A model generated the notes under the pieces. It was not told the origin of the DNA. It saw only the letters and a list, made by a program, of their open reading frames with translations, and did no database searches. 5,632 nucleotides of DNA. Source: JBQLZQ01 sp052168355. Its GTDB lineage: Bacteria > Pseudomonadota > Alphaproteobacteria > DSM-16000 > Inquilinaceae. The stretch is taken from NCBI GenBank assembly GCA_052168355.1, contig JBQLZQ010000002.1, positions 1 through 5,632 of the forward strand, in the 5' to 3' direction. Position 1 is the first letter of the stretch, and each line of letters opens with the position of its first letter. Positions 1-4,979 of this stretch are shown one piece after another. Position numbers and translations under genes: made by a program.

Positions 1-4
1 TTCA

Positions 5-42
5 CGTCATTGGTGGAAGCGGGCCCGCTTCCACCAATGACG
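5..42. repeat. Perfect 38-bp palindrome, no spacer
   Basis: The left arm CGTCATTGGTGGAAGCGGG is followed directly by its exact reverse complement, giving 19 of 19 matching base pairs with no spacer; symmetry stops at 4/43 (A opposite A). As RNA it would form a long hairpin with a small loop around GGGCCC. No T-run follows on either side within the visible sequence, so it is not a textbook intrinsic terminator. It could still end a transcript entering from the left of the window, act bidirectionally, or be a DNA-level site or dispersed palindromic repeat. The symmetry is seen directly; the role is unknown. Confidence 0.9.
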
Positions 43-89
43 ATCGCGCTCTAAGGTTGCGTCTTAGAAACCGGTGGTAACTGCTTGAT

Positions 90-118
90 ACGACAGTGGT
101 CTACGTGTCCGCTGTCGT
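90..118 (+). promoter_or_regulatory. Strong stem-loop in gcrA upstream region (possible antiterminator)
   Basis: ACGACAGTGG (90-99) pairs with CCGCTGTCGT (109-118): nine Watson-Crick pairs plus one G-T, around a 9-nt loop. The right arm shares bases 114-118 with the next stem-loop (114-141), so both cannot form in one RNA molecule. This is the geometry of an antiterminator/terminator pair. It could equally be part of a small RNA or a DNA operator. No start site or ligand-binding architecture could be recognised. Confidence 0.5.
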
Positions 119-147
119 TTGCGGCTGGGTGCCCGTGCGACTTTTTT
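114..147 (+). terminator. Candidate intrinsic terminator upstream of gcrA
   Basis: GTCGT (114-118) pairs with GCGAC (137-141) with one G-T. The stem continues imperfectly inward, with a T-T mismatch, a T-G pair, a G-C pair, a bulged C and GGC/GCC, closing on a TGGGT loop. It is followed at once by six T residues (142-147). A stem followed by a T-run is the intrinsic-terminator pattern, but the stem is interrupted, so strength is uncertain. It would end transcripts coming from the left, or attenuate a long gcrA leader. Confidence 0.4.
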
Positions 148-207
148 CCCCACATCATCCCCAGAAAATGAAGTGGCACGTGCGCCAATCCCTACCCATG
201 CGAGAAG

Positions 208-241
208 ATATGGTGTAGCACTACTGTAGTGTTTACCATAT
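208..241. promoter_or_regulatory. Nested inverted repeat, possible operator
   Basis: The outer arms are ATATGGT (208-214) and ACCATAT (235-241). The inner arms are CACTAC (219-224) and GTAGTG (226-231). TGTAG occurs at 214-218 and 225-229, 11 bp apart, about one helical turn, and again at 260-264. The symmetry and helical phasing resemble a dimeric regulator's binding site, but no regulator can be named. It lies 60-95 bp upstream of the gcrA start codon, where a promoter is expected; no convincing -35/-10 pair was recognised. Confidence 0.4.
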
Positions 242-243
242 GT

Positions 244-280
244 GGCGGTAGTCAATAGATGTAGCTATTGGAGTGCCGCC
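244..280 (+). promoter_or_regulatory. Leader hairpin next to the gcrA ribosome binding site
   Basis: GGCGGTA (244-250) pairs with TGCCGCC (274-280), with one T-G wobble. Inside, CAATAG (253-258) pairs with CTATTG (265-270), leaving a 6-nt loop ATGTAG and a 2/3-nt internal loop. The hairpin ends 8 nt before the Shine-Dalgarno sequence and 22 nt before the start codon. If transcribed it would sit against the ribosome landing site and might affect translation or mRNA stability. The pairing is seen; the role is inferred. Confidence 0.5.
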
Positions 281-288
281 GCGATCTA

Positions 289-295
289 GAGGGGG
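289..295 (+). promoter_or_regulatory. Ribosome binding site of gcrA
   Basis: The purine run GAGGGGG lies 7 nt before the ATG at 303. It decides the start: the in-frame GTG at 273 lies before this site, inside the 3' arm of the leader hairpin, and would add ten residues not expected ahead of the conserved MSWT N-terminus. Confidence 0.75.
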
Positions 296-302
296 AAACG
301 GG

Positions 303-713
303 ATGAGCTGGACCGAAGAACGGGTGGAAATTCTGCGTCGTTTGTGGGGCACCGGTAAGAGCGCCAGCGAGATCGCCGAGATCATCGGGGACGTCACCCG
401 CAACGCCGTGATCGGCAAGGCGCACCGGCTGGGGTTGTCGGGCCAGCCTTCGCCGATCCGCAAGAAACCCGAACGTCCGGCCGCGGCCCCCCGGCTGCGC
501 GCCCCGGTCGAGGAGCGCGTCGAAGGCAGCGCGACCATTCACAGCCTGACCGAACGCATGTGCCGGTGGCCGATCGGCGATCCCAAGCATGACGGATTTC
601 GGTTTTGCGGCAAGTCGGCGACCGAGGAAGGTCCCTATTGCGCCGAGCACGCATCGCTGGCCTATCAGCCGCCGACAAAGCGCCGGGACGAAGATCGCCG
701 CGCCGTGGGATAG
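303..713 (+). CDS. gcrA: GcrA family cell cycle regulator
   Basis: A 136-aa protein of the GcrA family. In Caulobacter, GcrA binds sigma-70 holoenzyme and stimulates promoters carrying GANTC sites methylated by CcrM, driving S-phase and division genes. The N-terminus MSWTEERVEILRRLW followed by the helix-turn-helix stretch SASEIAEIIG and TRNAVIGKAHRLGL (about residues 1-46) is the family's DNA-binding signature. A Pro/Arg/Ala-rich linker (about 47-80) leads to the C-terminal sigma-binding region beginning at CRWPIGDP (87-94), with Cys87, Cys102, Cys113 and His116 spaced as in the family. It is shorter than the Caulobacter protein (about 173 aa) because of a short linker. The start at 303 has a good GAGGGGG site. 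The gene faces icd convergently. No GANTC occurs in its 302-bp upstream region. The family call is firm; target genes in this organism are not visible. Confidence 0.93.
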   Translation: MSWTEERVEILRRLWGTGKSASEIAEIIGDVTRNAVIGKAHRLGLSGQPSPIRKKPERPAAAPRLRAPVEERVEGSATIHSLTERMCRWPIGDPKHDGFRFCGKSATEEGPYCAEHASLAYQPPTKRRDEDRRAVG

Positions 714-741
714 GTCTTCTCGAATGCTTGGCTAGGGCGCT

Positions 742-772
742 GGCGCGATGGCCCGCCATGCGGGCGGGCGCC
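742..772. terminator. GC-rich hairpin between convergent gcrA and icd
   Basis: GGCGC (742-746) and GCGCC (768-772) form an outer stem. GCCCGC (751-756) and GCGGGC (760-765) form an inner 6-bp stem with loop CAT. It begins 29 nt past the gcrA stop and lies 3 nt past the icd stop, where a shared terminator would be expected. Neither side has a T-run, so termination strength is doubtful; it may instead protect mRNA 3' ends. Confidence 0.4.
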
Positions 773-774
773 GG

Positions 775-1992
775 TCAGCCGGCCATGGCCGCCTTCAGGT
801 TTTCGTCCAGGGCGTCGAGAAACTGGCGGGTGGTCAGCCAGGGTTGTTCCGGCCCGATCAGGATGGCCAGGTCCTTGGTCATCTTGCCGCTCTCGACGGT
901 TTCCACGCAGACCCGCTCCAGCGTCTCGGCAAAGGCTTTGACATCGGGAGTGTCATCGAAACGGGCCCGGTATTGCAGGCCGCGCGACCAGGCGAAGATC
1001 GATGCGATCGGGTTGGTCGACGTTTCCTTGCCCTGCTGGTGAAGACGGAAATGGCGGGTGACGGTGCCGTGGGCGGCCTCCGCCTCCACCGTGTTGCCGT
1101 CGGGCGTCAGCAGCACGGAGGTCATCAGACCCAGCGACCCGAAGCCCTGGGCCACCGTATCGGACTGGACGTCGCCATCGTAATTCTTGCAGGCCCAGAC
1201 GAAATTGCCGTCCCATTTCAGGGCACTGGCAACCATGTCATCGATCAGACGGTGTTCGTAGGTCAGCTTGGCGGCGGCGAACCGGTCGGCGAACTCGGCG
1301 TCGAAAACCTCCTGAAACAAGTCCTTGAAGCGCCCGTCATAGGCTTTGAGAATGGTGTTCTTGGTCGACAGATACACCGGGTACTGCCGTTGCAGGCCGT
1401 AGTTGAAACAGGCCTGGGCGAACCCGCGGATGGACTCGTCGAGGTTGTACATCCCCATGGCCACGCCGGCGGCCGGAAACTCGAAGATCTCGACTTCCTG
1501 CGCCGTTCCACCATCGGCCGGGGTGAAGGTCATGGTCAGACGGCCGGCGCCGGGCACCTTGAAGTCGGTGGCCCGATACTGGTCGCCGAAGGCATGACGG
1601 CCGATGACGATCGGCTTTGTCCAGCCGGGCACCAGGCGCGGCACGTTGCGGCAGATGATCGGTTCGCGAAAGACGGTGCCGCCCAAGATATTGCGGATGG
1701 TGCCGTTGGGCGACCGCCACATCTTCTTCAAGCCGAATTCCTCGACCCGGTCCTCATCGGGCGTGATCGTGGCGCACTTGACGCCGACACCGTACTGCTT
1801 GATCGCCTCCGCGGCGTCGACCGTGACCTTGTCGTCGGTCGCGTCTCGGTGCTCGATGCCCAGATCGTAGTACTTCAGGTCGATATCCAGATAGGGCAGG
1901 ATCAGCTTGTCCTTGATGAACTGCCAGATGATCCGGGTCATCTCGTCGCCATCCAATTCGACAACAGGATTGGCAACCTTGATCTTGCTCAT
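775..1992 (-). CDS. icd: NADP-dependent isocitrate dehydrogenase (eukaryotic-type)
   Basis: A 405-aa cytosolic TCA-cycle enzyme that oxidatively decarboxylates isocitrate to 2-oxoglutarate with reduction of NADP+. It belongs to the class that includes human IDH1/IDH2 rather than the E. coli Icd class, as the MWRSPNGTIRNILGGTVFRE stretch shows. Isocitrate-binding residues coincide with human IDH1 numbering: Thr77, Ser94, Asn96, Arg100, Arg109, Arg132 and Tyr139. After a one-residue shift, the metal-binding aspartates are Asp251, Asp274 and Asp278, within the family signature NYDGDVQSDTVAQGFGSLGL (270-289). Arg313-His314 in GTVTRH match the NADP-selecting Arg-His pair of the human enzyme. Length is normal and no key residue is missing. 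The ATG at 1992 is preceded by TGAGGT at suitable spacing. The LOG-family gene lies 147 bp upstream on the same strand, with a candidate icd promoter in the gap, so co-transcription is possible but not required. Confidence 0.97.
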   Translation of the reverse strand: MSKIKVANPVVELDGDEMTRIIWQFIKDKLILPYLDIDLKYYDLGIEHRDATDDKVTVDAAEAIKQYGVGVKCATITPDEDRVEEFGLKKMWRSPNGTIRNILGGTVFREPIICRNVPRLVPGWTKPIVIGRHAFGDQYRATDFKVPGAGRLTMTFTPADGGTAQEVEIFEFPAAGVAMGMYNLDESIRGFAQACFNYGLQRQYPVYLSTKNTILKAYDGRFKDLFQEVFDAEFADRFAAAKLTYEHRLIDDMVASALKWDGNFVWACKNYDGDVQSDTVAQGFGSLGLMTSVLLTPDGNTVEAEAAHGTVTRHFRLHQQGKETSTNPIASIFAWSRGLQYRARFDDTPDVKAFAETLERVCVETVESGKMTKDLAILIGPEQPWLTTRQFLDALDENLKAAMAG

Positions 1993-2070
1993 CGGGACCT
2001 CATCTGGAAGGAGTGTATGCGGTGCGCCAGGGACGGCGGCAGGGGCCAGGGGTGGACCATGGCCGGGAGC

Positions 2071-2098
2071 CTTATACCATCGCGCCGGCCCGGCGCAA
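2071..2098 (-). promoter_or_regulatory. Candidate sigma-70-type promoter of icd
   Basis: On the minus strand, TTGCGC (complement of 2093-2098) is followed after 16 bp by TATAAG (complement of 2071-2076). TATAAG stands out in otherwise very GC-rich sequence. The predicted start near 2064 would give icd a leader of about 70 nt. The -35 box overlaps an arm of the GCGCCGG/CCGGCGC hairpin element. The -10 is the stronger half of the evidence. Confidence 0.35.
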
Positions 2099-2106
2099 AG
2101 CGCCGG
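2082..2106. repeat. Three alternating arms GCGCCGG / CCGGCGC / GCGCCGG
   Basis: GCGCCGG (2082-2088), its reverse complement CCGGCGC (2090-2096) and GCGCCGG again (2100-2106) lie in a row with 1-nt and 3-nt spacers. The middle arm can pair with either flank. The 2090-2106 pairing is a perfect 7-bp stem with a 3-nt loop. The element lies 34 nt downstream of the LOG-family stop codon on the minus strand, so it could terminate or stabilise that transcript. No clear T-run follows. It also overlaps the candidate icd -35 box. Confidence 0.5.
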
Positions 2107-2139
2107 ACGGGGCCGTTTGGCCGACCGACGTCGGCTAGG

Positions 2140-2724
2140 CTAAAGCCATTTGGTCTGCGGCGCGATCATCGGCTCGGGCGCCAGGGCCAGGGCCGGCAGA
2201 ACGTCGTCGATACCGTGAACCAGCCGATACAATTGCCGGTGCGCCGGCTGGGCGAAGCCTTCCCGGATCATGTGATCGATCATCGCCGTCAGCGGACGCC
2301 AATACCCGTCGATGTCGACCAGAACAACCGGCTTGTCGTGCAGTGCAAGCTGCTTCCAGGTCAGGATCTCGAAGGTTTCGTCCAGCGTGCCCAACCCGCC
2401 CGGCAGGACCACGAACGCGTCCGACCGTTCGAACATGGCCTGTTTGCGGACATGCATGCTGTCGACGATCAAAAGCTCGGTCAGGCCGGTGTGCTCGACC
2501 TCGAGCGACTGGATGTGCTCAGGGATGATGCCGACGACCTCGCCACCGGCGGCAAGCGCCGCGTCGGCGGCGATGCCCATCAGTCCCACCCGGCCACCGC
2601 CATAGACCAGGCGCAGCCCGTTCTGCGCGATAACGGTGCCCAGCCGTTGGGCGGCGTCGCGATGGACATCGGCGACCCGACCAGAAGAGCCGCAATAAAC
2701 GCAGATCGATCCTATAGTCGACAT
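2140..2724 (-). CDS. LOG family (TIGR00730-type) nucleotide phosphoribohydrolase
   Basis: A 194-aa single-domain Rossmann-like protein of the LOG family (formerly annotated lysine decarboxylase-like). Characterised members hydrolyse the N-glycosidic bond of nucleoside 5'-monophosphates, including cytokinin ribotides, releasing the base and ribose 5-phosphate. Visible motifs are the first strand ICVYCGSS (7-14), the phosphate-binding loop YGGGRVGLMG (41-50), MHVRKQAM (90-97) with the conserved Arg93, and the hallmark PGGLGTLDE (108-116) with the conserved Glu116. Length matches the family. The start at 2724 is chosen because GAGGA lies 5 nt before it and MSTIGSICVYCGSS is the usual N-terminus. 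An upstream ATG at 2793 would add 23 residues unlike the family. It is divergent from the LysM gene (174-bp gap). The true substrate here is unknown: a role in AMP or modified-nucleotide turnover is more conservative than hormone synthesis. Confidence 0.93.
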   Translation of the reverse strand: MSTIGSICVYCGSSGRVADVHRDAAQRLGTVIAQNGLRLVYGGGRVGLMGIAADAALAAGGEVVGIIPEHIQSLEVEHTGLTELLIVDSMHVRKQAMFERSDAFVVLPGGLGTLDETFEILTWKQLALHDKPVVLVDIDGYWRPLTAMIDHMIREGFAQPAHRQLYRLVHGIDDVLPALALAPEPMIAPQTKWL

Positions 2725-2729
2725 TCCAT

Positions 2730-2734
2730 TCCTC
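2730..2734 (-). promoter_or_regulatory. Ribosome binding site of the LOG-family gene
   Basis: GAGGA on the minus strand lies 5 nt before the ATG at 2724. It supports this start over the longer in-frame ATG at 2793. Confidence 0.7.
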
Positions 2735-2885
2735 AATGTGGCGTGCGGACGTGGCAGGCAGGGTTTCGCGACCGGTACCCTTGGCCGTACCACGGTGCCG
2801 TTGGGCGGGCAAGCCGTGGGCCGACCGTCCCGTCTGCCGCAGTTGCACCCAGTGTAAACGAGGGTTACGGTGAATTTTATTAACG

Positions 2886-2891
2886 TATAGT
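2886..2891 (+). promoter_or_regulatory. Candidate -10 box of the LysM gene, implying a leaderless mRNA
   Basis: TATAGT matches the sigma-70 -10 consensus at five of six positions and lies in an AT-rich patch (about 2872-2891). Transcription normally begins about 7 nt downstream, which falls at 2898-2899, the A of the ATG itself. No good Shine-Dalgarno sequence precedes that ATG (only GGGA, ending 3 nt before it). No good -35 was found: GGTTAC stands 17 bp upstream. Confidence 0.35.
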
Positions 2892-2898
2892 CGGGAAT

Positions 2899-4275
2899 AT
2901 GTTGAAGCGGGTACTGACTATTGGAGTGGTCTTGGTGTTGGCTGGAGCTCTTGGCTTCGGACTGTACACGCGTCTGCGCCCGGTTGACTTGCTCCAGACC
3001 GCCGAATCGCCACCCGCCGAGACCGGGGCCACCGGGGCCGATAGGGGCGGCGAGAGCGAGCCGGACGACGCGCCTGCCACGGCCGCGGAGGCACCGCGGA
3101 CCCCGGCGGCCGATGCGGATGTCGCCCGTTCCGCGTCGGAGCCCGTACCCCCGACGACCCCGGCCGGCTCCCCTGTGGGGCCCGACGCCACGGCCGGGCC
3201 CAGCCCATCGGCCGGCGCGGGCACGGCGTCTCCGGCGCCGGAACGGGCAGAGGCGTCCGTATCGGCGACGTCCACCGCCCCGCCGGCCGCCACCGGTGCG
3301 ACCGGCGGGGCGGCCCTGGTCAGCCGTGCCGAGGATCCCGCGGCCACCGACCCGGAGACGGCGGGACCGTCGCCATCCTTCGACGCTGTCCGGGTCAATC
3401 GGCAGGGGGATGCCGTGATCGCCGGCCGCGCCGCGCCAAACGCTGAAATCGTGATTCGCGATGCGGAGGAAGAGGTCGGCCGGGTTAAGGCCGATGAGCG
3501 GGGCGATTGGGTCTATGTGTCCGACGTGCCGCTGCGCCCCGGATCCCGGGAGTTGAGCCTCGAATCCACCTTGCCGGGCGACAGCGAAGCCGTCCCGTCC
3601 AACGACATCGTCGTTTTGGTTGTCCCGGAAGACGCGCCCGCCGGCGCTGCCGTCGGTGGCGACACCGGCACGGCAGGCCCCGACGCGGCCGGCAGCGGCG
3701 TCCTGGCCCTGCTGGTGCCCCGCGAGGAAGCGGGCCCGACCACGATCCTCCAGGCCCCGGCCGAGCCGGCGGGGGCGCCGGACGCTTCATTGCCCCAACT
3801 GCCGCCGGATCGCCCCGTGTCGATCGACGTCGTCGATTATGACGAGCGCGGCAATGTCATTGTCGGCGGACGGTCGCCGCCGGACGCCAACGTCCGCCTT
3901 TATGTCGACAATACCTTGGTCGGCGCGACGGAGAGCGGCCCGGACGGGGTCTTCCGGATCAGCCCGGACGCACCGATCGCGCCGGGCGATTACAGTCTGC
4001 GCGCGGACCAGGTGTCGCCGGACGGGGCCGTCATGGCGCGGGCCGAAACGCCGTTCCGGCGGGCCCGGCCGGATGCCGCCGTCTCCGCCGGGACCAGCGG
4101 CGCGCGCCTGGTGGTCCAGCCCGGCAACAGCCTGTGGCGCATCGCCCGCCGCATTTACGGCGAGGGCATCCAGTATTCGGTGATCTATCAGGCCAACCGG
4201 TCGCAGATTCGCGATCCCGACCTGATCTATCCCGGTCAGATTTTCGATCTGCCCCCCGAATCACGGGGCGGTTGA
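2899..4275 (+). CDS. Membrane-anchored LysM protein with two Ig-like repeats
   Basis: A 458-aa envelope protein. Residues 1-4 (MLKR) are basic and about 5-23 form one hydrophobic segment. No lipobox cysteine is seen there, so it is an uncleaved anchor or Sec signal. Residues about 29-159 are a low-complexity Pro/Ala/Thr/Glu linker suited to spanning the periplasm. Two related beta-rich Ig-like units follow (about 160-243 and 305-388), each with the pattern G-x-V-I-x-G-R-x-x-P-x-A and later P-G-x-x-x-L-S/R. They are separated by a second linker. A LysM domain closes the protein (about 402-452), with QPGNSLWRIARRIYG, YQANRSQIRDPDLIYPGQIF and LPP, the standard peptidoglycan-binding fold. Inference: it tethers membrane to cell wall or presents the Ig-like units near peptidoglycan. 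No catalytic domain is visible. It diverges from the LOG-family gene and may be leaderless. Codon bias in the linker is GC-extreme but the frame is continuous. Confidence 0.88.
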   Translation: MLKRVLTIGVVLVLAGALGFGLYTRLRPVDLLQTAESPPAETGATGADRGGESEPDDAPATAAEAPRTPAADADVARSASEPVPPTTPAGSPVGPDATAGPSPSAGAGTASPAPERAEASVSATSTAPPAATGATGGAALVSRAEDPAATDPETAGPSPSFDAVRVNRQGDAVIAGRAAPNAEIVIRDAEEEVGRVKADERGDWVYVSDVPLRPGSRELSLESTLPGDSEAVPSNDIVVLVVPEDAPAGAAVGGDTGTAGPDAAGSGVLALLVPREEAGPTTILQAPAEPAGAPDASLPQLPPDRPVSIDVVDYDERGNVIVGGRSPPDANVRLYVDNTLVGATESGPDGVFRISPDAPIAPGDYSLRADQVSPDGAVMARAETPFRRARPDAAVSAGTSGARLVVQPGNSLWRIARRIYGEGIQYSVIYQANRSQIRDPDLIYPGQIFDLPPESRGG

Positions 4276-4311
4276 CCCTGGGGGTCCAGTCCCAAACGGG
4301 GGCCCAAGAAA

Positions 4312-4779
4312 CTAACGGCAGCCTTCCAGCAGGCGCAGGAACGGACGCACTTCCTGGACGAACAGGACGGTTTCGTACATGACCGCCTCGGCCACCGGCA
4401 GGTCCTCGATCTCCCCATCGGCCAGGATCCATATGGCCTGACTGGGGTCCACCTTGAACCGCGCGCGACGGAGATCGGTGCAATGGCGCAGCACGGTCAG
4501 CACCGCCATGCGCGATTGCAGCCCTTCGCAGGTGTAGGGCACGTAACCCGCCAGGGCGGAGATCTCGTAGCGATAGCCGTCGTCGCGAGGGGTAAGGACG
4601 ACGGAGAATGGAACACCCTCGAGCTCGAACCGATACCGCGTCGGCCGAAGCACGTCGTCCGTCTGAAGCTCTCCGTCCGGGCCGGGGATCACGGACGTCA
4701 GCGGGAACCGCTCCGGAGCTGCGGCATGCAGGGCCAGGGACAGCAGCGGCTCTGACGTGGGCTGACTGGCGGATGTCAC
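4312..4779 (-). CDS. Conserved-looking hypothetical protein, possibly YbjN/chaperone-like
   Basis: A 155-aa soluble protein with no signal peptide or membrane segment. I do not recognise it firmly. It begins at a GTG with GGAGG (complement of 4791-4795) 11 nt before it. Residues 26-36 (PLTSVIPGPDG) lead into a beta-rich stretch (about 47-72: RYRFELEGVPFSVVLTPRDDGYRYEI). From about 87 there is a helix (LQSRMAVLTVLRHC), strands ARFKVDPSQAIWILADGEI (106-124) and a long terminal helix (about 128-153). That second half resembles the helix-strands-helix order of YbjN or type III secretion chaperone-like domains: a residue such as RARFKVDP followed by a strand, then a helix ending near PFLRLLEG. This is a fold-level impression only. 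The gene is convergent with the LysM gene (36-bp gap) and divergent from the phosphatidyltransferase gene. Coding status is supported by an intact frame, SD and gene spacing. Confidence 0.7.
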   Translation of the reverse strand: MTSASQPTSEPLLSLALHAAAPERFPLTSVIPGPDGELQTDDVLRPTRYRFELEGVPFSVVLTPRDDGYRYEISALAGYVPYTCEGLQSRMAVLTVLRHCTDLRRARFKVDPSQAIWILADGEIEDLPVAEAVMYETVLFVQEVRPFLRLLEGCR

Positions 4780-4904
4780 GAGAGAACGAGCCTCCGGGGT
4801 TGGCAGAAGGGTCCTGGCGAAGCCGATTATTCTGCGTCATCGGGCTTAAGGACCGGTAAACCAAACCATTGTAGTCAAACGATCACGGCATGGTGTTTCG
4901 TCGA

Positions 4905-4934
4905 TTGTTGCGGCGTCGGCACCGACGTCATAAC
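4905..4934 (+). promoter_or_regulatory. Weak candidate promoter with central palindrome, before the phosphatidyltransferase
   Basis: TTGTTG (4905-4910) and CATAAC (4929-4934) are separated by 18 bp. The spacer contains the dyad CGTCGG-CA-CCGACG (4914-4927), extendable by a G-T and a G-C pair. A dyad between -35 and -10 is a common repressor site layout. The boxes match consensus only partly. Transcription starting near 4941 would exclude the upstream ATG at 4890 and agree with the start chosen at 4980. Confidence 0.25.
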
Positions 4935-4979
4935 CATCGGGCGGAATTGGATTCCGGCCACGGGGATCGGCCACCGACC

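Noticed and set aside
174..187. CACGTG-centred palindrome (GCACGTGC) in the gcrA upstream region
   Set aside because: Eight perfect base pairs are common by chance, and it links to no recognised bacterial site here.
64..255. A 63-codon minus-strand frame in the gcrA upstream region
   Set aside because: It overlaps the inverted repeats, shows no convincing ribosome site or recognisable motif, and its product has no domain character.
2725..2793. Longer start of the LOG-family protein at ATG 2793
   Set aside because: The 23 added residues lack family similarity, while ATG 2724 has GAGGA at ideal spacing and the usual N-terminus.
748..2883. A 711-codon open frame on the plus strand, antisense to both icd and the LOG-family gene
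   Set aside because: Its length is striking, but both minus-strand genes show unmistakable conserved motifs. In high-GC genomes the antisense frame opposite biased codons is commonly stop-free. The translation shows no recognisable domain.
4276..4311. Possible terminator between the LysM gene and the convergent 155-aa gene
   Set aside because: Only 4-bp stems such as TGGG/CCCA can be drawn in the gap and there is no T-run.
4031..4864. A 277-codon minus-strand frame over the LysM C-terminus and the 155-aa gene
   Set aside because: Arg/Pro/Gly-rich translation without motifs. It conflicts with the clear LysM domain on the other strand and is a GC-driven shadow frame.
4890..4979. N-terminal extension of the phosphatidyltransferase from ATG 4890
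   Set aside because: It adds 30 mostly Arg/His residues not expected in the family, has no ribosome site, and spans the candidate promoter. The start at 4980 is preferred.
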